Assembly: GCF_026151205.1 (NCBI RefSeq)
Contig: NC_087072.1
Location: 10,020,169 to 10,084,168 of the forward strand
Direction: 5' to 3'
Source: Bolinopsis microptera
Lineage: Eukaryota > Ctenophora > Tentaculata > Lobata > Bolinopsidae
Length of the DNA: 64,000 nt
Positions 1 to 11,083 of this stretch are shown here, in pieces (the first letter of the stretch is position 1; each line of letters starts with the position of its first letter). Both the position numbers and the translations under genes were made by a program. The notes beneath the pieces are model-generated. The model saw only the letters and a list, made by a program, of their open reading frames with translations. It was not told the DNA's origin and did not search any database.

Positions 1-2040
1 AGAAGTAAACCCAAAGAACCCTAACGATAAAAAACGGATTTATGTCGAGTTACTCAGCCGTAGATTTTTATCATGGCCCTAGAATATCATTCCAAATTTG
101 ATTTCTAAAAAGATTTGTTTTTTTACTAGTAGTGCAATTGATCCTCAAAATCGACTATTCAACCCGGCCAACTTCTCACAACAGGGCATAGATTACATTT
201 AGAGCTAGAAATAATGAGCTAACGTCCCCGATAAGAAAACCAATAGAATAATGAAACAGTCTCAGTGCGCAGTTCACTGTTGCAAGTAGTTCTGCTAATC
301 GAAGTAACTCTAATTATTGATATAATAAAATACTCGCTCAATGTTTTAAACATTTTATTCGAATAAAATTAATATCTTAATGGATAAACTTCACGTGATA
401 TACAAACTTATCATCTAGCTAGAACAGGACATAACGGATTTTTCACCGGGAAACTAATTAAGACTAATTAATAAAGTATACAAAATATTTATCTGATTTT
501 CAGCACGTCAAATGATGGTTTATTAAAACTACGGAACTATAATTTCATCTCAGCCCGATAGTTTTACTGCCTGTTAATATGTGAAGATGAATCAAGAATC
601 CCATTCATGAAGCTCCGCTGTGGAAGGGATTTATCTTATGCTCCCACCCTTCCATCGCATTGCGTCCTAATATATATATTGCCATTAATATTATGTATTT
701 AAATAAGTATTAAATAAGTAGGGTAAATAACCATAAACATATAAGTATTTTCAGATACTGTTTCAAAAAGGGATCAAAGTTCAGAGACAACACTAACCCA
801 GCTGGCAATGATATAAACCCTTAAATAGTACCCTCATAGCGCTGCGTATGCAGGTAGCAGTAGGTCCCAAAATATTCATTGAGAAAGCTCGAAGATAACG
901 GAGATTGGATCACGTACTAACCAGATAATATCCCGAAATTCACTGGAAATATCAGACTAAAATTTCATTGTAATGCCGAAAGAGGCCATGCCTGTTTGCT
1001 CATGGGTCAAGCAACTGCGTTCTCGGTATGTGCGTGGATCAGGTAACTTGGCCGGTAACCCCGTTCACCATCTGTGCCTGGATTAAACAACTCAGCCCAG
1101 CTCATGAGCTCATCGTAAGTGAGCCATGCTAAAATTTGTATTATATAATATAATTTATATAGTTCCTCTCCATCAGTTTGGAATGGACTTTTGTTGTCAC
1201 TAATTTATTGATAATCGTTCTTCTTAATACATTACATTTGATTTCCGAGAAAAAACGTCTCCTCTACTATATCTCAATGAGTGAGGAAGCTACGTTCACC
1301 TTTAAGGCTTACGCCTAGTGGAGCTCCCGTAGATGCATCTAGTGATTACTCTTTCATTTCATCTTTATGTCAGACTCTACTAATCAACTTGGAGGCTGGA
1401 GTTATGTTCTTATATGAAATGTTTTGGGGCTCTATACAGTTCTGTGAAGATCCCCATATCGACAGACAGGGTGGGAGAGAGAAAGTGGTGCATCTTTCAT
1501 CTTGTCAAAAGTGCTTATGATATTGACTGCTAATTAGTTTCTTAGGCTGCTGCCTCTTTTAATCTTAGCATTTCCTTAAATTTTACAGGATCACTTAAGA
1601 CAATAAAGAGGAAAGGTTCTGAACTAATATGGTGATGTATTATTAAAATCCAAGACTAGCAAACTGGGAGTTTGTAGAGTAGTGTATAGCGTACAATAAT
1701 GAACGACATAAGTACTGGATGACTGATTTTTCCTCAGCCATCGTAACTTCGTCCCAAGGCACAATAATCTTTGTGCGACGTTGGAACCGTCCAAACTATT
1801 TAATTTCTTATTTATTATCACTTAAAGAAACTCCAACAACCCAACCTCTGAGAGTTACTTTCACTTCAACCTCAAGAACAGTGAGAGGAAGGGGACGAGG
1901 AAGAAATACACCCCAACCCAAATTAGGAATTCATCTTTTATTATCATATTATAACACTGGTTAAATAAGGTTTTAAGAATATGATAAAGTGTAAGTAAAA
2001 ACAAGTAAATTGTTATTTATAAAAAGATCTTTGCTCTGAC
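1..2040. other. No recognisable gene; flank or long intron downstream of NOP56
   Basis: I read both strands and found no convincing exon. Open frames here are short and show no family resemblance. NOP56, transcribed leftward, should continue into this stretch after its exon ending at 2041, but nothing resembling the conserved VGARL-type continuation of the Nop domain is visible. The segment is therefore either the start of an unusually long NOP56 intron or sequence not belonging to that gene. Confidence 0.5.
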
Positions 2041-3999
2041 CTGGTTGCCGATGAGGGCAGTAAGATTTGGAGCACATTGATTCATTTTCTCTCCGAGGTA
2101 AGTACTTAGTTTGGACCTGTACTCGTTAAGAGCTATGATACGAGTCGTGAAACTCTGGATGTTGATCAAATCTATTGGTGAGATGTCCATTCCTGAGATA
2201 TTTCAATGTTAGGACAAAATTTTATGTCAGACATCAAATTAGATTAGTTACGTAATGCAACGACCTGATCAGTTAAAATAGTAATTCCACGAACCCATGC
2301 TGATTTTGGCACTCTCTACTACGGCCCTTGCTTTAGCACTGTCCATAATAATATCCTCCAACTTTACCACACTCTCTTCCGACAATTCCTGGGTATCGCT
2401 AGCGTTAGAACATCAAACGTTACGTAACAAAAAGTCTTAGTTTAAATTACTTGTCACGATCACAGCTACGGGCGGTAATAAACATTTGTTCTAAAAAGTA
2501 TCGTTCTACACATTCAAAGCTCTCCAAAAGCGAACTTTCGACTGAAGAGAGGTTTCAATTGCTGAGTGCTTACCTTGCGGGACTTGATGAGACTGACTAC
2601 TTTAGCGTACATGACGTTATCAGGAACTATCTTTATGAGTTCTGGATAATGGTAGGAATACCATTCTCTGAAGTATGTTAATTATGTTAATTATGTTATT
2701 TATACAGTTAAGTGTACAGTCTAGTGGTCATGTTGTTGGATCAAGATTTGAATTGCTTAACATGAAATTTATTGAAATTGCTAAGAATCCTTAAATTGGA
2801 TAGATTTAAGGAAATTCTCTTCACATTCAAAGCGCAGCTCCAAAAAATCGTTTGAGTTAGAGCACACAATTTTATGGATATGCTCTCGTATGTTGTAACC
2901 TAATTCCAGATTAGTATATTATGAGAAGAAACCAACCTAAGCCTCATGCTGAATGTATTGATGTCCTTGTCGATCTGGTCCAGTAGAGCAATACTCTGGA
3001 TGATCATGTTGTCTACTCTGTGTACGTTAAACTTGACCTTGCACCGACTGTAACTGTGACCGAGACCAAGCTGTGCTTTCTCACAGTTCTTGGCGGATAG
3101 ACCCTCCACAAACTTTGCGAAATGGAATCTGAAGACGGGGTTGTAAAAATTGAGATTTAAAAACATGGATGATTTTATTTGAAATTAGTCAGCAGCTAAA
3201 ACAGGACTTGAATAATAAATTATAGCACATTATTAGGGAACGACATTTTCATAGTTACTTATAGGTCAGAAAAATTGTATCGTATTTTGATCTTTAAAAG
3301 AGACTAAGTTTGTTGAACTAAATTAATACAACCCATCATGTAGGTGTACCTGATTCCACGCATGATTTCAGCTGTGACGCCCCCGAAGTCGCATTCAATA
3401 TCTAGGTCCTCAGTAATTGAACCTGCGATCCTGCTGTCGGTTACACCCAGCTTACCCGCCTTCTTGGGCAACATCGTCTCCAGAAAGTTCTTTAGGTCGT
3501 CGTGTACAACTCCTTAAGTTTTTAGAAGTTTCAGGTTTGTACTTAATTTGGATTGCGAAACAAAAGTTACATCAATTTGTCTTTTTGGTGGACATAGAAT
3601 ATCGAGACACCACAAATTCATCCAAAGTGACGTTAAATTAATTGAGTTTATACCTTCAGAAATGGAGTTGATATTTTCCAGGGCGTTTGCTCCAGATTTG
3701 AAAGGTAGGAAAGACTCTAGTTTTACTACTTTACCAAACTTTGCCAAATCCAATACTGCTGCTTGAACCTGAAAATTGAAAATAATAAAACTTACTGCGT
3801 TTCCTTATAACTTTTATCAACATTACGATATAAAGTGTGATCATTTATCATGATACTTCAACCAACCAGTCCTAGCGTACTTTTAAAGAAAGCTGCTGTA
3901 ATCTCAAACCTGGTCTAGTTGAGATCCAATGTCCTCCATGGCGATGTTTTTGAACAGTGCATATCCAGCTGCATGTTCGTAAAGAATGTATGCCGACAT
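2041..3999 (-). CDS. NOP56: NOP56, box C/D snoRNP core protein (5' 300 codons, 7 exons)
   Basis: NOP56 is a core subunit of box C/D snoRNPs, which guide 2'-O-methylation of rRNA in the nucleolus. Seven exons chain in phase: 3999-3910, 3768-3654, 3512-3350, 3128-2937, 2667-2574, 2388-2295 and 2192-2041. The start [16 protein letters not shown] matches the NOP56 N terminus. Diagnostic stretches are [25 protein letters not shown] and [10 protein letters not shown], followed by [10 protein letters not shown] and [10 protein letters not shown]. The junction SEG/VVHDDL and the [12 protein letters not shown] segment favour NOP56 over its paralogue NOP58. Translation stops being traceable at IGNQ (about residue 300), where the RNA-binding half of the Nop domain and the basic tail should follow. 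Introns seen are 95-270 bp. It lies 185 bp downstream of RPS12 on the same strand. Identity is secure; the 3' end is missing from view. Confidence 0.92.
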
Positions 4000-4068
4000 C
4001 CTACACTATGTTTTAGATTAATAGGAACACTTATTGTACAATTTTTCTATTAAGATTGATAGTAACAG

Positions 4069-4074
4069 TTTATT
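4069..4074 (-). terminator. Candidate AATAAA polyadenylation signal of RPS12
   Basis: On the minus strand AATAAA occurs about 110 nt after the RPS12 stop codon and about 70 nt before the NOP56 start. A cleavage site downstream of it would leave almost no room for a NOP56 promoter, which is why the spacing is noteworthy. The hexamer is common in AT-rich DNA, so the call rests on position only. Confidence 0.35.
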
Positions 4075-4184
4075 CGAATAACGGAGGCTGTAAACGGTAC
4101 AAATTAGGAATTAACTTGACAATCAGTAAAACACGGTCGTTAAATAAGATTAAAAAGTCTGAAGTTCAATGTGATCGGATCAAA

Positions 4185-4595
4185 TTAAGCCTCTGGGACG
4201 ACGGTACGCTTGAAGTGGTCGTTGATGATGTCAAGTGCTTGACTTTCTGTTCCAAAAGCGTGGATAACAGCACAACTGCATCGTACCACCTTCCTTGCCT
4301 GACCCTCCTTATCAATCTTACACAAACCAGTCCACTCTCCCAGTTTCTTGGCGTCATCTATTTTGATGAGGTTAATGCCATGTTCTCGGCAGAGGGCTTC
4401 CACCAATTTCAGGATATTCTTCTCATCGGTACTCTCAGCCAGAACACACAGGAGAGCTTCGCGTTTGTCGAGCCTCTTGACACTTTCTCGGAGACCTCTG
4501 GTTACACCGTCAACGATGATAGCGTTCTTAAGCGTCTCTCTGAGAGCTTCCATCAGACTCATAGGCCCATCTCCAACAGCAGGTACTGCAGCCAT
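4185..4595 (-). CDS. RPS12: 40S ribosomal protein S12 (eS12)
   Basis: This 136-residue protein is a small-subunit ribosomal protein of the eL8/eS12 family, close to the usual ~132 residues. Characteristic stretches are [40 protein letters not shown] and [16 protein letters not shown], with the conserved RKVV-CSC segment after them. The coding sequence is an uninterrupted exon; the start [10 protein letters not shown] is the only in-frame methionine giving the expected N-terminal length. A 5' untranslated exon may exist, since an AG follows a pyrimidine-poor tract upstream, but I cannot fix it. NOP56 follows 185 bp downstream on the same strand. The opposite-strand open frames across this region are shadows. 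Confidence 0.95.
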   Translation of the reverse strand: MAAVPAVGDGPMSLMEALRETLKNAIIVDGVTRGLRESVKRLDKREALLCVLAESTDEKNILKLVEALCREHGINLIKIDDAKKLGEWTGLCKIDKEGQARKVVRCSCAVIHAFGTESQALDIINDHFKRTVVPEA

Positions 4596-4639
4596 TTCTC
4601 TACTGTTTTCCTTAATGGGACCTATGGGTGATGATTTTT

Positions 4640-7600
4640 AGGTCAACATCTATTATAACTACTAACCAGCATAACCGTGTTAGGCACAGCTATCAATGTT
4701 AAGAATAATATTCAACAAAGATTAAATCAAATAGAGATAAGTCAGATGTATTCATTCAATGATTGAATGTGCCAAACTAGTCAACAAACAAGAACATCCA
4801 ACACACACATAATGTGCTGTGATTAACAGCCGCGAAGTGCAAACAATCAGATGATCTATCAAACTTTCTGAAAAGTCGTGCACGGACGCTCGATTCTAGA
4901 TTCGCCTGTGACCATAACACATAGCGTACGTATGCATGTGCGCGGCGTCTTGGATCTTATCAATAATTTTTCAGGACTGCGAATACAAATTTTGATTTTA
5001 AATTATCTTAACGATGAAAAGAATATAACAACTATACTTAATTTCATATCATAAATAAAATTGACAAGCAATTTTTGATTGTAGGCAATATTATATTGTT
5101 TATTGTTCACTAAATGTTGATTAGATAAAGTTAAGAATGTAAACTTAACTTGACGAACGTTTTGTGTCCCTTTCTTTACATACACTAAACACTTTGATTG
5201 CCAATAATTTTAGACTGAGTAGTTTTAAGCACGTATTATTCATTACAAAATCATTCATTTGAAAGATCAATGCCAAACACTTGAATTTAAAATGTGCCGC
5301 GCACGCACACAACTTACTGGAATTCAATCACGATGAATAAAATTCTTAAAATCGAGCGTCGCGACGAATTCTAGCTAGTCTTCTAGAGCGATTCTCCGTG
5401 AGTCATCTGGAGCGATTCTCCGTAAGTCATCGTCTAATCTTTTAAAATAAACTGAATGCTCACATTTTACATTTCCGTAGTTTTTATATCACTCTGACAA
5501 ACAGCAGTACCTTGGGTGATCCAAAACCCATAGGCCATGTCTTCCTGAAGGAAACTAATTACCAGTGTGACTTATTTTTGTAAATTTTCATAGTTCTGGG
5601 GTTTAATTGGTTAATAGCTGATAGGTAAATTTTGGTCACGTGTCTAAATAAGTATGCCACCAGAATCCATATCCATTCACCCCTATGTAAAACTTTGTTA
5701 CATAGTTCCTAAGTGTTCGTATAGGGTTCAAAAGTGGCTCCGCTTCATTGAGGCCGTTGGTGTGGCCTGTGGGGTGTTATTGGAGGGCTTTATCATGTCA
5801 AGTTTTGCTACTGCATACATCTGATTCCAAATATCGGTAATTTTGAACAAGCATGTTAGTTATTATCGTGCTTTAAGATTGCTGTTGAGCACATAGATGC
5901 CACTGTTTGCCGTTTGGTAAGTCTCACTCCCTTTCTATTTGAGCTGTTTAGTTCACAGAAAAGCAGATATGGACTGCTTTAAAACTTTTATTTTGGAAAA
6001 AGTTTGTTTCAGTAACCATTGAGAACCAGTGGCCTTTTGTAACTGCATCTTCAACCTCAGTTTCATTTTGAAACGTCTAAGAGACTGGTATAGTAAATTA
6101 TTTTGTTACGTAAACATTTTTATTAATATTTTGAAGGGTAGTAATTGTTTAGATCTTAAATTTATACGAAACTATTAATGCTTTTAATAGCTTGTTGGCA
6201 GGGTAGAATTTGTTAGGTGTGTTTCTGAAAAAAAAATGTCTGTTGGAAATTAAAGTTTTTGATGATCTCTACTATTCATTGTTATTAAAATGCTCATTGT
6301 AGCCAGTTATTTTAAAAGATTTTCATCATCATCATGCCTTTTGCTATTCTGGCATCCTCAGGTCACATGACCAAACCATCTGAGTCTACCTGCTCGTACT
6401 TAAATATCAACAGGGGAGATATTGGCCTGTTTGAGTTTACCAGTGTAGATACATGATAGTTTCATTTAATTTTCTGGTAAAGAAAATATGGTCATTTGTT
6501 CGTACTCATTTACAAAATAACGAATGTAGAATAAATAAACTGTGGAGTTAACATACTCCATTCATTTCTAAATTTATTATTTCATAATGTATTATCATTA
6601 TCATCTTAATAAATGTTACTGGTTATGTTGGAATAGGATGTGTACTCAGCTCTGTAGTCTTTTAATTCCTTCAGAATACAATCTTTACTGATTTTATTGC
6701 TCCCATCTTTCTACCATAATTTTCAATAACATAACATGAACAGGTGTTTTGCCTTGTTAAAGAAAGTGGTTTAGTACCCAGTATCATGTTTTTCATCAAC
6801 AATAAGATGATTGGTCAGTTTGACAGTATGTCCACGAATCTCATGCTGACAGAACCGGTAGCGAGCCTGTTATATTATAATACGGTTTCTGTGATCATTT
6901 CCTATTGTATTTTTATATACGTGATACACTGACTAACAGTATGTTCCCCCAGGCCATGTTTCCTTTATGATGCTCTGTCATGGTTCAGCGCAGTGAATCA
7001 ACCTCTCTTTCCAACAGTATAAAGACAGTTTACAGTGTTGTAAGTAAAATAAATTCACAATTTATGTCCTTCAAATTGAGCACTCACCAGCCAAGAGCTG
7101 AATAGCTTTTCATTAAATATACAATATTTGTGCTACATTGGTTGTCCAGACAGTAGTATTTTCTCCCTATTAACAATTCTACTGTCTGTGGTAGAGTTCG
7201 TTTTTATAGATTCGGGAGAAAATTACCACAGATCTGTTGCCTCGTTTAGAAGTAAGGTGGGCGGCGGCTCACTAGGTCCACTGGGCACTGGGCCAATCGG
7301 TGAAAAAGGGTTCAGAAAAGTCAATATTGGCACTCGAGTCCTAGATCTTGTCGACAGTGCACTGGGTCTTTTGAGCTGCCGCCTGCCATCCTTCAGCTTC
7401 TGTCGAATAAAATTATCATAAATCCAAATTGAGGCAATCAGCCGACGTGCAGCTTTTATGGTTATCTATGATATTATGTATAACCTGTAATAAATATCAA
7501 AATTTAAATTTGTATTCCTTAAAATTTGTATTCCTTATACGGAATACTCCTTGGGCGTTTGGACATGTAATGTCTGTAAAGTGAAGTCATGTAATCAGTG

Positions 7601-7846
7601 CTCAAGCTCAGGCCATAGGGTTAGTGACTAAGTTACGGCCATATTAGCATAAAGATACTTAGGTCTAGAAAATTGCGTACTATAATGTATAATGCAAACC
7701 AAGGTCCAATCCTAATCCTTGCCATACTCTAAAAGTTTGTAAAACTGTCGGCCTAAGCATTGATTATATAATGATATTATTAAAAGGGAATTAGTTGAAC
7801 ATAAAATGGATCTTTTATTTGATATTTCATGATATTTTCCTTTCAG
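4640..7846. other. Intergenic/intronic stretch between RPS12 and DEAF1 exon
   Basis: No exon could be supported. It probably contains the RPS12 promoter near its left end and the N-terminal exons or long introns of DEAF1 near its right end, because the SAND-domain exon at 7847 begins at a splice acceptor and lacks the protein's N terminus. A roughly 24-bp unit containing GAGCGATTCTCCGT is present twice in tandem at about 5382-5430. A CpG-containing segment with GCGTACGTATGCATGTGCGC lies at about 4925-4945. Confidence 0.4.
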
Positions 7847-9142
7847 AGTTGTGGTAACAAATCGGGCACGTTGCATCCTGATCGATTGGGAAGTGGAAGT
7901 AAAGGAAAGTGTATTCACTGTGACAGCTCTATCACAAAATGGTTCACTCCTAAAGAATTTGAGAAATTCGGTGGCCGTGAAACCTCAAAGGACTGGAAAA
8001 GAAGTGTAAAACTCGATGGAAAACCATTTTACTTTTTTCTGAATAGTGGCGAACTGAAAATTCATGCTTTCAACTGTTACTGTCAGATTTGTAGCGGACA
8101 AGATGGTGGGGAAAGTAGTGAAGGAACACCTGGACCTATCAAGTTTTTCTGTCCACCTAACAGGAAGAGACGGGCTGAGGATGAGCTTGCCATGCCATCA
8201 ATGGTATCTCGCAGTCAGTCTGCAAGTGCCACATGTTCAGGATATGAGACGGATCCCAATGATATGAGCCAGTTGTTGACTCTCATTAGCCAGTCTATTG
8301 ATAACGCTAACAAAAACGATGAAATCAAGAATAGTGATGAAGACGGTGAAATTCCGGAATGTTCAGGACTGGCGGTTGCTCCACAGCCGCAGATTTCACC
8401 AGAGATGGAAAATCCAGGAATCATGCTAAGTCCTAGTTCATCTGTTCCTAGTAACGCACATATTCACAAAGGCATCAAAATGACTATCGATCAGATTTCC
8501 CGGAAGACTAAAATTATAGAGGAAGGAATCTCAAGTTTAGCTGGTTTATTATCGGGCATGAAGTCTGAAATATCGTCTCTGAAACATTTGATGAATCAGT
8601 ATGAGAAAAGCACTGTTAGTCCAAGTCGTGCCTTTTCCAGCAACTTCAAAAGTGCAATAACAGACACTTTGGCTCAAGTCCTGAGCCAATCTGAACTTAA
8701 TAAATCAAGAAAACGTGAAGACACGGGTCACTGTGCAAACTGCAACAGACCAGCTCCTTTCAAGTGCGGGCGTTGCAACCTCGTCCGGTACTGTTCAGAG
8801 TTCTGTCAGCAGAGGGACTGGCCGATACACAACAAAATCTGTGGAGCAAAAATACCTGCCACTCCGGAGAGGATGAACCAGGATTCTTCTAGTGCTGATG
8901 AAGTCAAGGACCGCTCCTCTACTAATCAGGTTTTTATTCTGGAGGAGGAATGCATTGAGGAGATGGCAGAGACGCCGGCTACCAGTGCAAGTGATGATAG
9001 TGTGGCATCTAATGGTGTCAGCTCAAATGGACTAGACGTAAATCACGTAGAATCTAATCCTGTTGATTGTGAAACTGAAGTGGTCGAGATAAAAGTTGAA
9101 AATAATGACGAAGCATGTGATGACACAGTTGACAATGGATAA
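7847..9142 (+). CDS. DEAF1: DEAF1-like transcription factor, SAND and MYND domains (3' exon)
   Basis: This 3' terminal exon begins right after a TTTCAG acceptor, in phase 0, and runs 431 codons to TAA. It opens inside a SAND domain: SCGNKSGTLHPDRLGSGSKG, then WFTPKEFEKFGG and the DNA-contacting SKDWKRSVKLDGKP with the KDWK motif, ending near SGQDGG. A basic NRKRR nuclear-localisation-like stretch follows. The middle is acidic and Ser-rich with a short helical segment. A MYND zinc finger starts at CANCNRP and continues through CGRCNLVRYCSEFC to the His/Cys pair HNKICG, with the full set of ligands. SAND followed by C-terminal MYND is the DEAF1 architecture; MYND normally recruits corepressors. 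The roughly 200 residues before the SAND core were not located upstream. The acidic tail after MYND is longer than in vertebrate DEAF1. Confidence 0.88.
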   Translation, partial: SCGNKSGTLHPDRLGSGSKGKCIHCDSSITKWFTPKEFEKFGGRETSKDWKRSVKLDGKPFYFFLNSGELKIHAFNCYCQICSGQDGGESSEGTPGPIKFFCPPNRKRRAEDELAMPSMVSRSQSASATCSGYETDPNDMSQLLTLISQSIDNANKNDEIKNSDEDGEIPECSGLAVAPQPQISPEMENPGIMLSPSSSVPSNAHIHKGIKMTIDQISRKTKIIEEGISSLAGLLSGMKSEISSLKHLMNQYEKSTVSPSRAFSSNFKSAITDTLAQVLSQSELNKSRKREDTGHCANCNRPAPFKCGRCNLVRYCSEFCQQRDWPIHNKICGAKIPATPERMNQDSSSADEVKDRSSTNQVFILEEECIEEMAETPATSASDDSVASNGVSSNGLDVNHVESNPVDCETEVVEIKVENNDEACDDTVDNG

Positions 9143-11083
9143 CTCCAGTGTATTAGTGTTGAGTTTGTTTCGTGCTTCATATGAAGGCCCTGGCAAGGGC
9201 CCAACATTTCATCTTAAATTTGGCTTCCAGGCACCAGGTGAGCAATGATGTAGCCGGAAAAGGTTACACTCTATTCATTCCGAGTTAACGGTTACTCATA
9301 ACTCAAATTCATTTCAATTCTTGCTACATATCCTGAAATCAGTAATCCGTACTAAGAAAATTAAGCAGTATCCTGATAAATATTTCTGTTTTACCTTGAT
9401 ATCTTCATGCCTAGTAGAGGGGTCAAGAAACCTACGGGGTTTCTGTCAAATGTGGGGCTTTCTGTCAAGTGTCATCCGGCTACTTTGTTAGAATAGGCTC
9501 TTTCAGGTCTAAAAATCATAACGAAAATTTGAAGACACTTCTATTTGAAGACACTTCTAGCCAACTGAATATATCTTCAATTTTGTGTCTTAACAGAAAG
9601 TCTTGCTTAAAGGAAGAAGTGGGTGGTGGGGAGGGGGGGGGGGGAAGGGAGAAGAGAAATGTGAGGGAGGGGTTCTGCCCTCTAGAAAGGGACAGAACCG
9701 ATAACATTATGCAAATGATTGATGATCGTTTGAACCGAAACTTGCTATGATAAGTAAGTTCGCAGTTTGAGATCTATTATGAAATTTTATCACTATTTTG
9801 TCATTATTATATCGGCATATGTTATATATAATTGCAATTTATTAATGATTTTTGCTTATTTAATCAGGAGTTATCTAGTTATGATAATCAAAGTATTATT
9901 TATATTTTTATGTAAATTTTTGCTGATTTGTTGAACTTTTAAAATTCACCATGATTCATATATTTTTGGAAAGCCCAACTGTTGATTCCAGTATGATCTC
10001 TTCATGTTTTGGTTTATGTTCAAATGTTTGAGCACGAAATTTGACGTTATCTCGCATTGAAATAATTGAATTTAGCAGTCCTATGAGTTTAATCTCCTAT
10101 AATAGTTCACATAAAAATAAAGATTAAACATAAAATTATGATTTTTGAAGGTTAATTATCAAACTGCAAATCCGGCTCTTTTCCTCCGTTACAATACTCG
10201 TATTTTGGAGTAATTTAAAAAAACCAAGTTTGGGTGAAATGTCTAGATCAGCGTCAAACTCTGGAGCTGATTATGCTACTTACTTCTAGTTGTTATTTTT
10301 TTTTGAGCTGCAAAGTTTTATGGTTTATAATTATTATAAACTGTTTATCATCGAAAATTCACACGATATTTTATATACATTTTCATTGTGTAAGTAAGAG
10401 TTGAGACGTTGAAATTATACTCGGCCAATAAAATTAATATATGGTTTGATACACTCAGATTTCATTCCATTACTGATTCTATTGGGCTTTTTGGCAGAAT
10501 GGAACAATTTAGACATAAGGATTTGGATCCAGGATAAGATCGCAAAGATCAGTACAAGGACCAATACCTTGCAGGTCCCAATTGTTCGATTGTGCCGAAT
10601 ATCGGTTCTGTAAAAACTATAGATCATGAACTTTTCAAGACACTGGAAAGTCTTTCTGACATACGTCAAGCATTTCATTGTTTGATCATATAAATGGTGT
10701 GAGTGGTACCTTTGAGAAGATTTTGCATGGTTTTATTTGTGATCAGTAAAATTTGTGTGGAAATGATGTCGATGTATTATTAGTTATAATGTCGAACTGT
10801 TCTGACGTGTGATGTGTCTTGTTTGCACTATAAACGTTCGTGAATCTTTTGACTCAGTCGTGACTGTTACATGCAGAGATATTTATTATTGATTTATGCT
10901 TCAAATTTGTTTTTAATTGCTTCTACTGTGACCCAGTCACTTTGAATTTAAGCTATGATGCAAAACAATTATAAGCGTTTGGATAAATCGGATGAAAAGA
11001 ACCCTGAAACGATTGAAATTCTTTAAATACTTTACGAACTAACAATATACACCCAGTTTAATATTGACTCGTCTTGTTACCAG
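9143..11083. other. DEAF1 3' flank and region before the KH-like gene
   Basis: AT-rich sequence with no exon I can assign. It should hold the DEAF1 3' UTR and, if the KH-like gene starts upstream of its 11084 acceptor, that gene's first exon. A guanine-rich run (two G tracts of 6 to 12 nt separated by short spacers) sits at about 9622-9650 and could form a G-quadruplex on the plus strand. Confidence 0.4.
10415..10678 (-). CDS. Small open frame with one membrane segment (uncertain)
   Basis: This 87-codon minus-strand frame carries one strongly hydrophobic stretch, VLVLVLIFAILSWIQIL at about residues 38-54, preceded by basic residues and an N-glycosylation sequon (HNRT). The pattern resembles a signal-anchor exon of a type II membrane protein, but I recognise no family and see no convincing second exon. 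The region is otherwise AT-rich and noncoding in character. It may be a chance frame. Confidence 0.18.
   Translation of the reverse strand: MKCLTYVRKTFQCLEKFMIYSFYRTDIRHNRTIGTCKVLVLVLIFAILSWIQILMSKLFHSAKKPNRISNGMKSECIKPYINFIGRV

Noticed and set aside
3507-3653. Intronic C/D snoRNA in NOP56, as seen in other animals
   Set aside because: A GGATGAA and a CTGA are present on the transcribed strand, but there is no terminal stem and the C box does not fit RTGATGA.
4056-4641. Plus-strand frames of 97-191 codons
   Set aside because: Antisense shadows of RPS12, whose minus-strand frame is unmistakable.
7128-7421. 97-codon plus-strand frame upstream of the DEAF1 exon
   Set aside because: Considered as the DEAF1 N terminus, but it shows no resemblance to that region and has no donor in the required phase.
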